In this document: piece after piece, positions 22,375 through 34,103 of the stretch
Layout: the number at the start of each line of letters is the position of its first letter
Numbering within the stretch: position 1 is the stretch's first letter
NCBI RefSeq assembly: GCF_026210795.1
Contig: NC_089450.1
Location: 248,001 to 312,000 of the forward strand
Direction of reading: 5' to 3'
From: Rhizophagus irregularis
Taxonomy: Eukaryota; Glomeromycota; Glomeromycetes; Glomerales; Glomeraceae
DNA length: 64,000 nt
Notes under the pieces: model-generated
What the model saw: the letters and a program-made list of their open reading frames with translations, nothing else
What the model was told of the DNA's origin: nothing
The model's database searches: none
Program-made: the position numbers and the translations under genes

Positions 22375-25285
22375 TAAAGTACTTTATTGATTTAAAATGG
22401 TAAAATTAAAAATGTTAAAATTTTTAAGTCTTTGATATTTAAAATTAAAATATTGTAAAATTAGGAAGAACTTGCATATTATGTAATTATTAAAGGAAGG
22501 AAATAACTAAAATTTTATGTTACACTTAATAAAATTATATGATTTATAAATATTATAATTTGATTGGTTATTAAATCTGACAGGAGAGGAAGAGGAGTAA
22601 GTTTATATTAAACTGAATATTACGTGATATGTGTAACTCATCTTATTTTTATTATTTTTTTGTGTATGTGAAACAAAATTTTTTATAATTTTATGGCTAA
22701 TAAAAATTAATTGTACCATACTTTAAGCCAATTATATCCTAACTTTTAGAATCATATTTTGTATACATATTCTTATTATTTTTCTACTTTAATAAAACTG
22801 CAAATGTGCTGTGATTAAAAAAAAAAAATTATTATATATTGTAAATTATAGTATTCTAAATATAATACAAATTTTGATTGTATTATCACATTTATAATTT
22901 AAAATTTTATTATAATAATATATATTTCAAAAGCTTGTATTTGAATAAAATTCAATTTTTTAAATAGTAAAATTGATGCTTTTTCATGTAAAAAAAGAAG
23001 GAATACTATATGTAAAAAGTACTATAATTTATAATATATAGTATATAAAATTACAATAATATTTTATTAGTTAAAATAGAACTTTACCTAATGTTACCAG
23101 TGGAAATTTCACTTTCATATAAAATTTTACTTTGGAATTTTCTCAATTTCTATTATTAATTAAAATAATAATAATAATAATAATAATAATATAATATAAA
23201 ATTTCCTTTTATAATAGGATTTTTAAAGAGTTTTATATGTATACCTTACCTTAGGCACTCCTTAGGCTATAAAAAAAAATAAAATGCAAAACTTTAAAAT
23301 TAAGTATTATATGAGAATTCCAAATATCTTTCATATGGGTTAATCTGATTCACTAACCAAATATTACATGAAAATAAGTGTGACAATATCAAACCAATCA
23401 AATTTAGTGTAACAAGCGAAAAAAATCAAAAAAATATTTTGAACGCTTTTTTATGTAATAAAACCATTATAAAATACTGTCAAAAATAAAGAATAACCCT
23501 TAAAAATAAGCTGTTTATTATATAAATATATATAATATATAACAATTACAATAATTATTAAATAATAATGCCTAAAAAATAAAAATAAATCTATTAATAT
23601 ATTTAAAAAAAGTTTTATAGTGTTGTTTAAAATGCCTTAATAAACGTAATAATGTGCAAATAATGTTATAAAAATAGAGCACATTATACTAATTTTAACA
23701 TGTCACATATTTACAACATCCAATAGGAAAATGATTTTCCGTCGATTTCCCACCATATTGTTTTTTTTAGAAAACTTATCTAAGTTTATTTTATTTGCAG
23801 ATCATCACAAATTTCATATATATTCCTCAATTATATCACCTGATCATTAATTAATGAAATGAGTCAGATTGGCCCATATGTTATTTATACAAATAAAAAT
23901 TACTTCATATTGTATCTCAGTAAATATTAAAGTTAAAAAATAAAATTATTACTTAGATATAAATTTTATTGAATTTGAATTATTAATTAGCTAAAAAACA
24001 GGGGAGTATAGTTTAAATTCTTCTCCTAAAATAAGCAATTTTTTGAAAATTATATATTTTTATATAATCAATAATTATTCATAAATATTTAAGATTTTAT
24101 TATATGTGATTATAATATACAGTCAAATCTTTATATAATGATATGTCGGAACATATATAAAATTTTTAGAAAATATCACTATATCAAAGTTATACTGATA
24201 TTTATATTCTCACATATAGTGGGAAAAATAAAATTTTATCAGTATATCAAGTTTTTAATAGTATATTGGTATTCAGTATATCAAATATTGAAAAATTTTA
24301 AAAAAAACTAAAAAAATAAAATCTAAAAATTTTAAAAATATTAAACATTAAATATTATATAATGTAAAATGCCATTCATTAAAAAATTTTATTTATTTAA
24401 ATAATTTCAATTGGTTTATATCTTTATTAAACCAAATATTACAAAATAATTTTAAGTAAAATTCAAAAATTTTGTAATATTATTATTTATTATATTTAGA
24501 TTAAACTTATTTACTAATCAGTTGATAAAATCAGTATGATTATGTAATTTTAATTATATAAATTGAAATTGAAAGAAGAATTAATATCTGGAATTATGCT
24601 GTAATTTAATTATTCATAATGTTATTTATTTAAATAATTATATATTTAATAATACCAGTATGATGATGTATATAAATTGAAAAAATAAATTGATGACTGG
24701 GAATTATGCTGTAATTTCAAAAAAACACTGTTAAAAACCTAGACAAATCATTTACCTTTTACTATATTTATACTTTTTTTAGATAGCTAATTTTTTAATT
24801 TTTTTTCTTCATTTTTTCATTTTATTTTCTAAAAAAAGGTTTGAAGTAATCAAATTAATTATATGAAGTTTAAAATATTTAAGTATTTAATACAGATTTG
24901 TATAACGAAATCCCTGCAGATCACAACAGAGAAGTGCGACGCGGGAGACAATTTGTCAAATTTGTCATTATCCTGAGTTTATTTGCAAAGAATAAAAAAG
25001 GTTAATTCGTGATTCATGCAGAAAAAGGGTGACAAATAAAAGTGAAAAAACTATTTTAAAAGATAAAATATTTGAAACTTTAGGATAAATATTTATATAT
25101 TAAAATATGTTGGGTTCATACTTTAAGGAATGTTACTAATGATCGACATAAATTTGCACCGTGCAATTGACACACGAATCACGAATTAATTATTTTTTTA
25201 CAAAAAAAACATTCTTATTTATTAAAAACAAACAAGAACCACATAAACTTTATACTTCATTTGTAATTCTTATGATCATTTAAAT
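22375..25285. other. Gene-poor stretch with possible LTR and pogo-like remnants
   Basis: The part at about 22515-22575 (TTACACTTAATAAAATTATA followed by a TTTGATTGGTTAT block) resembles 43367-43420, suggesting a shared old repeat, possibly an LTR. At 24119 a TA is followed by CAGTCAAATCTTTATATAA, like a Tc1/pogo end, but no matching second end is seen. An ATA microsatellite lies at 23166-23190. No gene is supported. Confidence 0.35.
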
Positions 25286-26639
25286 TCATGTAATACTATG
25301 GTTAATATTGCCAACACCGCCGAAACCTTCAATTTCATTACTATCTGAGCAAGTAGTAACAAAACTTAAAATTTCCGTATTACCCATATATTTTGGACAT
25401 AATTCGCTATAAAAATCGAAAAACGAATTGATTAATATCACAATATTTTTTTTTTAAAAAAAATGTATAAATTTACTTACCCATGAATAATAGCCAGAAT
25501 AGAGGCCATCATCGTAATAGAATAACCAATATGTGTCGTAAAACTTAGTATCATGGTAAATAAAGATGCCGGCGAAGACTTCAACGCATAAGATGATTTT
25601 GAGTAGGCTAATATTACAACAGCCCATGTAATACAAATGATAGAAGACCAAGTCACAATCGCCGTTAAAGCAAAATTAATAATCTTTAACTGTAAATGTA
25701 CAAAAAAATTTAATCTTAAATAAAAAAAAGAATTATTTTGGGGAGGAATTTTATGTGATTGAAATACCTTTTTTAAATGGGTTTTATGAGTTTGTTGTTT
25801 TTCTTCTCCACTACTCACCAATCTAACACTTTCGGTTGTCAAAACAACCAAGAATCTTCCATATTTAACTAAACCCAATATACAAATAATATTGGCAATG
25901 CTTAAACTAATAAGTAGGATTCCTTGTGTTAATTTATATAGTATTAAATTTTCCTTTTGTACGGCATATCCCTTAAGACATGAAAAAACCGTAACAATCA
26001 CTCCAATATATATAATATATCCCCAATATACTATCAGGACTGTTCTATGACCTGGAATTAATGGTTCCCTACCATGTCGAATGTCCGTTGGACGATGGAA
26101 GGCTAGTTTTGGTATCGCTTTAAAACTAAATAAGAGGAAAGGGAAGAAATATTTAACGTGGCGTAATAAAGAAATTGACTAATATATATATACTTATATA
26201 CTTACGTTCCCGCGATATAAGTCACGATAGCAAATTGACCACAAGTCCAACCGGCATAATTTATAAAACTTTCAAATATGATGCTATAAGGGAACAGGTC
26301 AATGGCCACAATAGTCAAGTCCAGAGCCCTGACTAAAAAGAATTAGTTAATTTCAACAAAATTAAAGAGATACCATTTATTGCGCCTAAGATACTTACAT
26401 AACGAATGTATGGTAACCCAAAAAAGGAATCCAGTTATGGGTTCGAAAAGATGATCGCCCCATAAAGGAGATTTGTCGTGAAAATATTTATATAATAAAA
26501 CGGAGAGGGCAAATAAACTTACAACAATACAAATTATTATTGCTGTATAATAAACCCATAATTGAGAACCACTTACACGACATAATAGTTTCGTGAATGA
26601 TAAACTCCCACTACAATCGGATAAAGTAGAAGGAGGCAT
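25286..26639 (-). CDS. Multi-pass membrane protein, five exons (paralog 2)
   Basis: Exons 26639-26399, 26332-26206, 26125-25768, 25689-25481 and 25406-25286 join to 351 residues. Intron phases are 1, 2, 0 and 2, the same as in the paralog at 5156-6449. Hydrophobic helices lie at about residues 28-50, 66-86, 88-123 (one or two), 150-175, 187-212, 247-271 and 285-311, so seven or eight passes are likely. Conserved signatures with the paralog are FEPITGFLFW, FKAIPKLAFHR and GRFLVVLTTESVRL. The cytosolic-looking loop after the fifth helix contains EEKQQTHKTHLKK. The tail after the last helix is Gly/Asn-rich (GFGGVGNINHS) and unlike the paralog's. No catalytic motif is visible. A receptor-like or transporter-like role is only a guess. 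Confidence 0.88.
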
Positions 26640-28093
26640 TTTTTTACATTATTTATTAAAGAGGGTATAATTAGGAACGATACTTTTAATCTTTTTTATC
26701 GTACAAAAAATATAGAGAAATAGAGAAATAAGGAAAATAAGGAGGGATATAAAGAAATATGGAGTAAGTCACAAAAAAATCAATAATTCGTTTTATAAAG
26801 GGAGGAGGATATCGACTTATCGTTAATTAATTAATTAATTAATTTTTTTTTTCTTAATAAAATCTATAATTGATTAAAATATATATAATTAAAGACGAAT
26901 CTTTTTCGTTTCGTTTGTTCGTTTATAAAATATTTTCGTTTTTATTTTTTAATTATTTTAATTATTCTTTTTCTTTTTTAGAGAAAAAAAAAGGGAAAGA
27001 ATAAAAAATAAAAAAAAACTTACCACTTGTTATTAAAATAATTCAGATTGTATAAATAATAAATAAACTTGTAATACGTTTAACAATTTTGATCTTTAAA
27101 TGCATGATTCTATTACCTGTAAAACATTGCAATTTTATCCATTTTTCCATTTTATGAAAATCCTAAATTTAGTTTCCTATTTTCATAACTTTCGGTAAAT
27201 CCGTTCAAATTAAAAAGAATTTTGAAAGATAAATAAAAGATAAAATAACTGTCAACTTACGGAATTGGATTATTGTTTAGTTACACTTTAAAAACGCCAA
27301 AATTATAGATTCAATTGTGATAATATTTTTTGATGACCGGGGAAGTTCTCCTTTATGTTTTTTTAATCGTAAATACGTAAACAATGTTATTAATCGTTAT
27401 ACCAGCACCAATTACCAAACTTTAGATTAGTAAATAAAATTTTACTGGAAAGTTCCTTATTTTTTTAAATTTACCTGCAAAAAATGTATTGTTACGCGAT
27501 TTAATTATCTTGGATTACTTTTATAGACTTGTGCGAAATAAAATATTTATTAAATCTTTTAAATTTTTAATTTTTTTTTTTATGTAATAAATGTAAATTT
27601 TTCCGCATTGCATAATAAAAAGTATCTGTATGATATGTCATTGGGCAAAAAAAAAACTTTATTATTTTTGGTAATATAATAAAGAGTTTCAGAAACACAT
27701 TGTGGCACGTATTTGGAGACGAGCGCCATAACTTTGTAATCGGTAATAAGGCACACTTATTTTATTATAGAATTTGAAAAAAAGGAAATATATATTTATA
27801 TAATTTGTAATAAAATGAATCGAGATAACAAAGATAAATAAATAAGTAAAAAAAAAGTTTATATAATAAAGTTAAATAAGTATAATAAAGTTAAAAATAA
27901 GTATAATAAAGTTAAATAAAATAAAGTTAAAAATAAGTGTAATAAAGTTAAATGACGTTAAATGATATAAAATAACATTAAATAACGTTATAACGCTAAT
28001 CTCTCCCTCATAAAACTAAATAAAAAAAAAAGAAATATTTAATAAAAAATCAAAATTTAACCAAAATAATATTAAAAATATAAAATTCTTACC
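26640..28093. other. Intergenic region
   Basis: This AT-rich spacer separates the membrane-protein gene from the zinc-finger genes. It holds TTAATTAA repeats at 26823-26844 and a tandem array of AATAAAGTTAAA-type units at about 27855-27990. No gene is supported. Confidence 0.4.
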
Positions 28094-29227
28094 TTATTTT
28101 CTTTGGTGCACACTCGTATAATGTTCTTCTAACGATTTTTGTAACCAAAATTTCTTACCACATTCTCTACAAAAAATAGTTTTATCATGTTTAATCATAA
28201 TATGAAAATCTAAAGTAGATTTCTCAAAGAAAACTTGTGAACAAAAACGACATAAAACTCTATAACCATGTGTCTTTGCATGTTTATTAAATGATTTATT
28301 ATCTTCGTATTCACTTTCACATAATTTACATTTCAATTTAGTTATTATAGAAGGATCAATTTTTGTTGCAGAAACTTCGATCATATGCGTAGGATTTTCG
28401 GTTTTAGGAACTTGGGTTGTAGGAACTTCGGTTTTAGGAACTTCAGTCGTAGGAACTTCAGTCGTAGGAACTTCGGTCGTAGGAACTTCGGTTGTAGGAA
28501 CTTCCGTTTTGATTGTATCGGTAATTTCCTCCACTTTTTCATCTTTTTCTTTCGTCTTCTCTTTTTCTTCTTTTTCTTCTTCTTCACTTTTCTCTTCCTT
28601 TTCCTCTTTTTCTTCAATTATTTCCTCAGTTTTTTCCTTTTCTTCTTCTTCTTTTTCTTTAGATTTTCCTTCCTTCTTAATAAAAAATTTGATTTCTTCC
28701 TTTACAATATCATGAATAAAAAATTCTTCTTTTAATTTTAATGATGAATGATTAATTTTTTTTATTATTTCAAAACTATTATCAACTCTAAGTGTATCAG
28801 TTTTAATATCATAATGAACATTTCTAATATGTAAATTTAAATCTTTTTGTTGCCAAAATTTTTTTTGACAAAATGGACATCCATATTCTTTTTCATGTTT
28901 TTGTTCTATATGATCCATTTTTGATTTTTTATCTTTTAATACTATAGAACAAATTTTACATAAATTTACTAAATTATGTTTACTTTTAGCATGTTTATTA
29001 AATTCTGATATATCCGAACTTATGGTATTACATATTGTACATTTTAAATTTGTAGGTTTTTCTTCTTCTTTTAATTTAAAATTTGTTGTTATATTATATG
29101 ATTCTGGAATTTCTATTTCATGAATAAAATATGGTTTAAATTCTTCTTCTTCATTTTCTTCTTTTTTTGATAAACTTAATAAACTTGTTGAACGAACTTT
29201 TTCTTGAGGAAAGATTTTTTTACTCAT
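28094..29227 (-). CDS. C2H2 zinc-finger protein, two triple-finger modules
   Basis: A single uninterrupted frame of 377 residues. A module of three C2H2 fingers spans about residues 63-138 (fingers start LKCTIC, NLCKIC and YGCPFC). A second spans 298-374 (LKCKLC, VLCRFC, IFCREC). Between them lie a Glu/Lys-rich segment (185-235) and a run of TTEVP repeats (240-275). A short motif, FIHEI at 34-38 and FIHDI at 170-174, precedes or follows the modules and is shared with the larger neighbour. C2H2 fingers usually bind nucleic acid, so a nuclear regulator is likely; the target is unknown. It lies in tandem with the paralog at 29805-33158 on the same strand, which suggests local duplication. Reading frames on other strands here are artefacts of the low-complexity coding. 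Confidence 0.9.
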   Translation of the reverse strand: MSKKIFPQEKVRSTSLLSLSKKEENEEEEFKPYFIHEIEIPESYNITTNFKLKEEEKPTNLKCTICNTISSDISEFNKHAKSKHNLVNLCKICSIVLKDKKSKMDHIEQKHEKEYGCPFCQKKFWQQKDLNLHIRNVHYDIKTDTLRVDNSFEIIKKINHSSLKLKEEFFIHDIVKEEIKFFIKKEGKSKEKEEEEKEKTEEIIEEKEEKEEKSEEEEKEEKEKTKEKDEKVEEITDTIKTEVPTTEVPTTEVPTTEVPTTEVPKTEVPTTQVPKTENPTHMIEVSATKIDPSIITKLKCKLCESEYEDNKSFNKHAKTHGYRVLCRFCSQVFFEKSTLDFHIMIKHDKTIFCRECGKKFWLQKSLEEHYTSVHQRK

Positions 29228-29804
29228 TTTTTATTTTTTTATTTTTTTTTATTTTTTAAATAAGAAAAAAAAAAAGAAAAAAGAATAAGAAAGAAAGAAA
29301 AAGAAAGAAAGAACTTTTTTTAATGTACAATATATACTCTGTAAAGAAAATTTCAGTAGTGTATCGTTTTACAACATTCATTTTTCTACAAATCGTAAAC
29401 AAAAGCATTAACACTTATGGAATAATCCGTTAATGATAATAAATGATGCGAAGACAAAAGCAATTAACACTTTTAAGTTTCCCCCCAGTATTACAATGCT
29501 ATTACCAAATCAGTAGGGACTAGGGACCCTGACTAGAAACCCAAACAAATAATGCGTTATGAAATATTATGTATTATGTATTGTTTCACAAATGTTACGG
29601 ATCAGCAAAAAGAATTTATTAATATATATAATATTTAGCAGTTAGTAAAAAAAAAAATGTCCGAAAAAAGTAATAATTTCTTTTGCTATTATTAACTATA
29701 AACAAACTACTTGCTGAAATAAAAAAATTTAACACGTTATCACTTATCAGCAAATGAATACGCCTTAATGGCGATCAATTACATGGATAATATTAGTATT
29801 ATAT
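29228..29804. promoter_or_regulatory. Spacer upstream of the smaller zinc-finger gene
   Basis: This non-coding spacer between the two zinc-finger genes must carry the promoter of the downstream one. Purine-rich AAGAAAGAAAG runs occur at 29261-29315, on the template side of the start codon. No TATA box is obvious. Confidence 0.3.
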
Positions 29805-32800
29805 CTACGAAATTGACATTCTATCAACCTCCTTTTTCAATAAAAAAATTGATTCATTATCATCTATCATTTTAAATTTTTTAAACGAAACTTCAGGTTC
29901 GTCTTCTTTAATGCTATCATACTTTCTAGATTTTACTTTTTCATAACATAAAACACTACCCATATCCAAGTCTTTCGATCTCAAACGTGCGGCAATAGGT
30001 TCATACGAAGTCTCTTCTTGACGTGAATTAATTTTATTATCATTTTGATGATGTTTTTTATCTCTACAATGATTCATTAAACTTGCTTCACAAACAAACC
30101 GTTTCCCACAATCTTGACATTCAGAAACATGATCTCGTTTCTCATGTGCCTTTCCAAGTTCTTTATTAATAAATATTTTAGAACAATAAGAACATAAAAA
30201 TTTACAATTATGTTTCTTTTTAGCATGTGTATTAAAATTCGAATGATTTTTATACGTCAATTTGCAAATTCGGCATTTCAATTTGTAGGGAGGTGTTTTG
30301 TTTGTTGGAATATTGTAAGGTATAATATCATGAATGAGGGACTCTTCTTGTACAGTAACAGTTTGTGATGTTGATGATGTTTGTGATGGAATAGGTATTT
30401 GTGGGAAAATTGTAAAATCTATTACACCATAATCGTCAAAAAATGAATCTCTATCCTCATCCATTTCATTTTCAAGTGTCATATCCATTTCTTCATTATC
30501 ATTAGGTGTCATCCTCAAACGCGCAGAAATTGGTTCATCAAAAGTAGAGGTCCCAGGAAGCTGTGGAAGTGATGTGTAGACAGTTTCTGTTTGACCTGAA
30601 TTAATATTCATCTGATCATGCTTGGCCTTAAAATGACTCATTAAACCATTTTCACTACGTAATTTTTTTCCACAAACTTGACAAGTAACACCATGTTCCC
30701 GTCTTTCATGTACCCATTTAAAACCTTTTTTAGAAAATATTTGAGAACAAAAAGAACATAAAAACTCAAATTTGTGTGCCGTCTTAGCATGTTTATTAAA
30801 TTGTAAATGAGTATTAAATATCTTCTCACAAATTTTGCATTTCAATTTATAAGAAGGTTTTTGGTTTGGAATTTCACAAGGTATAGTTTCATGAATGAAG
30901 GCAGCGACAGCTTGCGATGTCGATGAAGTTTGTGATGGAATAGATGTTTGTGGTAAAGTTTCACGATAATGTTCTCTTGGTGATCCCTCTTTGATATCAT
31001 AATTGTTAAAAAATGAATCTCTATCCTCGTCTGTTTTATCCATTTCATTATTTTCATCCATTTCATTATTTTCATCCATTTCATTATTTTCATCTATTTC
31101 ATTATTTTCATCTTTAGGTGAGATATTATTCCTTTTGCTCGATCTCAAACGCGCGGCAATTGGTTCATGTTGGGTTTCAAGATGTTTCCTTAAACCATTT
31201 TCACTACGTAAATTCTTTTCACAAATTTGACAAGTATAAACATGTACCAGTCTCATATGTTCCCTCTTAGACCTTTTTTGAGAAAATGATTGAGAACAAA
31301 AAGTACACAAAAACTTACAATTATGAATTGCTTTAGCATGTCGATTAAATAATGAATGATTTTTAAATATTTCTTCACAAATTTTGCATTTCAGTTGATA
31401 AGGAAGTTTTTTGTTTGATGGTGATTCATAAGGTATAATTTCATGAATAAAGGTTTCTTCTTGTAATTCTGGTGATGGTGGTGATGGTAGTGATGGAGGT
31501 GATGGTAGTGATGGAGGTGATGGTAGTGATGGAGGTGATGGAGGTGATGGAGGTGATGGAACAGATGCAGTTGTTGGTATAGGTGTAGGTATTTCACTAC
31601 GATGCTTGGAATGAAGATGTTCTATTAATCCAGCTTTATCATAAAATTTCCTTATACATAAAGTACAAGAAAAATTCTTTTTATGATATTTTCTCATATG
31701 TTTTCCACGATTACTTCCAGATGAAAATACTAGACAACAAACCAAACATAACCATTCATAGTTATGTTCTGATCTAGCATGATATCTAAACATTGTAAGA
31801 CATTCGAATGTTTCCTTACATTCTTTACATTTTATGATTGTACCAGAATTATCTTGAAGTGTTTCATGCAAGAAAAATTCATCATCCGCGTTTGTAATAG
31901 TTGTATTGATATTTTCTTCATGATTAACCTCCCGTGGATCATCATCTAAATTTAATTTCTGAAATCCATAGATAACTTCCGAGTCTTCTTGAGGATTTGA
32001 ATGAAATTCTTGAATATGTTTTTCTAAACTTTCATCCACATTAAACCTTTTTACACAGTAAGTACAATACGTCGAATGATATTTATTAATATGTCTTCCC
32101 CATAATTTTTTATCATGAAATACTTCAGAACAACCAAAGCATAGATACCTTATTTTATGTTCTGTTTTTGCATGCCTATTAAATTCGTTATTTGATATAA
32201 AGATATCTTCACATAATTTACATTTCAACATTACGTCATCATCGTATACGTACTCATGGATAAGTACTGCGTTGTCATCATGTTTTTTCTTAATAATCCT
32301 TTTATGATCAAATTTTTCATTATTATCGAAAATGATTGATGGTTGATTTTTAAATAATCCAGAATGAAAAGAAGCTGATCCCGGAATAGTTGTTATGGTA
32401 TTAGCAGATGTCATATCATCAATCGTATAAGGAGCAGTCGTCAAATCTACAACGGTAGCAGCAGCCATAGTATTGGTTAGATCAGTAATGGTCATGTCAG
32501 TATAGGTCATATCAGTAATGATCGTATCTGTAACGTTCATATCAGTGATGGTCGTGTCAGTAATGATCGTATCAGTAACGTCCATATCAGTGATGGTCGT
32601 GTCAGTTACGTTCATATTAGTGATGGTCGTGTCAGTAACGTTCATATCAGTGATGGTCGTATAAGTAACGTCCATGTCGTCCGTCGTATAAATAGCATCC
32701 ATATCAGAATCAACAAGTGTACCGTATAGATTTAAATCAGATCTAATTGAAGCGGAAGGAAGTTCCATTCCGGGATGGTTACCTTTAATATGATCTTTTA

Positions 32801-33158
32801 ATCCACTATAGTCCCAAAATTTTTTTGTACAATATTCACAAGTAAATAATTTACCGTGAATATCTCTCATATGAACTTTTTGTTGTTTTTTATTATAATA
32901 AACTTTATAACAAACTCTACATAAATGATGAAATTTATGTATCTTTTTAACATGAATATTAAATAAAGGTAAATTGTCAAAGAAACTTTCACACAGTTTA
33001 CATTTAATAACTACTTTTCCTATTGACGTTAAGAATAATAAGTGTAAATAGTCCGGATCGTCTTCAGTAAATGAAGATAAGTGAGAACGTGTAGGAGACG
33101 AAGGTATAGCGGGTAAAGATATAGGGGAAAATGGACGTGAATTTGTATTTTTAAGCAT
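29805..33158 (-). CDS. Large C2H2 protein with six triple-finger modules (18 fingers)
   Basis: One intronless frame of 1117 residues. Six modules of three C2H2 fingers lie at about residues 52-128, 311-386, 442-519, 589-664, 772-847 and 960-1037. The first finger of each module starts KC.(I/L/E)C and ends H..K. Modules 2-6 are preceded by an (F/L)IH(E/D)-type motif (near 299, 430, 570, 754 and 941). Modules 4-6 are each followed by EPI(A/S)ARLR (665, 875, 1053), and DEDRDSFF occurs at 710 and 900. This shows recent internal duplication of a 180-210-residue unit. Linkers are low complexity: a Thr/Asp/Met repeat (163-230), a PSPPS repeat (533-563) and a NNEMDE repeat (684-707). A nuclear nucleic-acid-binding role is likely; fingers of this regular type may also bind protein. 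Confidence 0.9.
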   Translation of the reverse strand: MLKNTNSRPFSPISLPAIPSSPTRSHLSSFTEDDPDYLHLLFLTSIGKVVIKCKLCESFFDNLPLFNIHVKKIHKFHHLCRVCYKVYYNKKQQKVHMRDIHGKLFTCEYCTKKFWDYSGLKDHIKGNHPGMELPSASIRSDLNLYGTLVDSDMDAIYTTDDMDVTYTTITDMNVTDTTITNMNVTDTTITDMDVTDTIITDTTITDMNVTDTIITDMTYTDMTITDLTNTMAAATVVDLTTAPYTIDDMTSANTITTIPGSASFHSGLFKNQPSIIFDNNEKFDHKRIIKKKHDDNAVLIHEYVYDDDVMLKCKLCEDIFISNNEFNRHAKTEHKIRYLCFGCSEVFHDKKLWGRHINKYHSTYCTYCVKRFNVDESLEKHIQEFHSNPQEDSEVIYGFQKLNLDDDPREVNHEENINTTITNADDEFFLHETLQDNSGTIIKCKECKETFECLTMFRYHARSEHNYEWLCLVCCLVFSSGSNRGKHMRKYHKKNFSCTLCIRKFYDKAGLIEHLHSKHRSEIPTPIPTTASVPSPPSPPSPPSLPSPPSLPSPPSLPSPPSPELQEETFIHEIIPYESPSNKKLPYQLKCKICEEIFKNHSLFNRHAKAIHNCKFLCTFCSQSFSQKRSKREHMRLVHVYTCQICEKNLRSENGLRKHLETQHEPIAARLRSSKRNNISPKDENNEIDENNEMDENNEMDENNEMDKTDEDRDSFFNNYDIKEGSPREHYRETLPQTSIPSQTSSTSQAVAAFIHETIPCEIPNQKPSYKLKCKICEKIFNTHLQFNKHAKTAHKFEFLCSFCSQIFSKKGFKWVHERREHGVTCQVCGKKLRSENGLMSHFKAKHDQMNINSGQTETVYTSLPQLPGTSTFDEPISARLRMTPNDNEEMDMTLENEMDEDRDSFFDDYGVIDFTIFPQIPIPSQTSSTSQTVTVQEESLIHDIIPYNIPTNKTPPYKLKCRICKLTYKNHSNFNTHAKKKHNCKFLCSYCSKIFINKELGKAHEKRDHVSECQDCGKRFVCEASLMNHCRDKKHHQNDNKINSRQEETSYEPIAARLRSKDLDMGSVLCYEKVKSRKYDSIKEDEPEVSFKKFKMIDDNESIFLLKKEVDRMSIS

Positions 33159-33808
33159 TTTTAATTATTGAATATTTCTTTTTCTAGAAAGGATATATTT
33201 TGAGGAATGTTTTTAATTAGAAAAATGGAATGAGATCCATAATAAATTACGTATAATTCCACATGACTACTTACTGATAATGATAATCAAAACACATCAT
33301 CTGATAAAGTTAACAATAACTTTTGTTTGCGCGTAGTGGATTGGATTATTTTTAATTTTATCGGTGGATGATTTCTAAGGCGACCTTTATAACATTTTTA
33401 ATATTCTACTTTAAAATTTACATGAATACGAGTTCCATTTAGCTATAAAAATAGGTTATATACATTGGATAATGATTCAGCATTTCTCACGCGATAAGAC
33501 ACATTTCATTTAATATGACAAATTCCTTAACTCTAATGAGTCTAATCTTAACTAACTCTAATCTTAACCGACTACAGAGTATCAAAAAAGTCATGTGCAA
33601 ATTGCAGAATGATTATATACTTATATCTGAGACCCACCAAACTTTTCTCATATGCGTTAGTGTTATTTATTTGCTGGATGAGATGAATCTCACCAGTAGG
33701 TCTGCGATAAATTAATAAACCTTTCGGTAATCGTTATAAGATGATGATATACAGTACTTTTATATATTCTGATACGGAAATAATCCTTCTTTAGTTTTTT
33801 TTCAAAGA
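33159..33808. other. Intergenic region
   Basis: The promoter of the large zinc-finger gene should be near its right-hand end, but no box is clear. The plus-strand frame at 33515-33715 has no supporting evidence. Confidence 0.3.
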
Positions 33809-33900
33809 CAATCAGTGGAGTGGGAAAAAAGCTATTACGGAAATTGAGTTATTAAATTTTACTCCAAACAAGATATTACAATTCGATGATGTATATATGT
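33809..33900 (+). promoter_or_regulatory. Conserved upstream element, copy 1
   Basis: Reads CAATCAGTGGAGTGGGAAAA and then AAATTTTACTCCAAACAAG. This matches the element found upstream of at least five other small genes (CAATC(A/T)GTGGGAAAA, then AAGTTTAATTTT...ACGCCAAA). It faces the small gene at 34376-34595. Confidence 0.6.
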
Positions 33901-33965
33901 CTACGCACTATGATGATCTATGGAAATAACGTGTAAATTTTCAATCACGTGAGTTTCTCTGTCCA

Positions 33966-34045
33966 GGAATTCCAAGGCGTTATGCTGCTAATCAGCAGAA
34001 AATTACCGGAATTCCAAGGCGTTATGCTGCTAATTAGTAGAATAT
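33966..34045. repeat. 42-bp tandem repeat
   Basis: GGAATTCCAAGGCGTTATGC recurs with a 42-bp period at 33966 and 34008. The second copy is slightly diverged and incomplete. It lies between the conserved upstream element and the TATA region of the small gene to the right. Confidence 0.8.
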
Positions 34046-34103
34046 CGCTACATCTTTATTTATTATACCTCGCTCCGGACTTACAACGGTTCCCGTTTCC
34101 TAG

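Noticed and set aside
24119-24300. Tc1/pogo-like end TA-CAGTCAAATCTTTATAT
   Set aside because: No inverted partner end was found nearby, so only a possible relic can be stated.
28381-28735. Several overlapping frames in the zinc-finger gene
   Set aside because: They are shadows produced by the Glu/Lys-rich and TTEVP repeats in the true minus-strand frame.
30641-31597. Other-frame ORFs inside the large zinc-finger gene
   Set aside because: They mirror NNEMDE and PSPPS repeats and lack any domain; the 1117-residue frame is clearly the gene.
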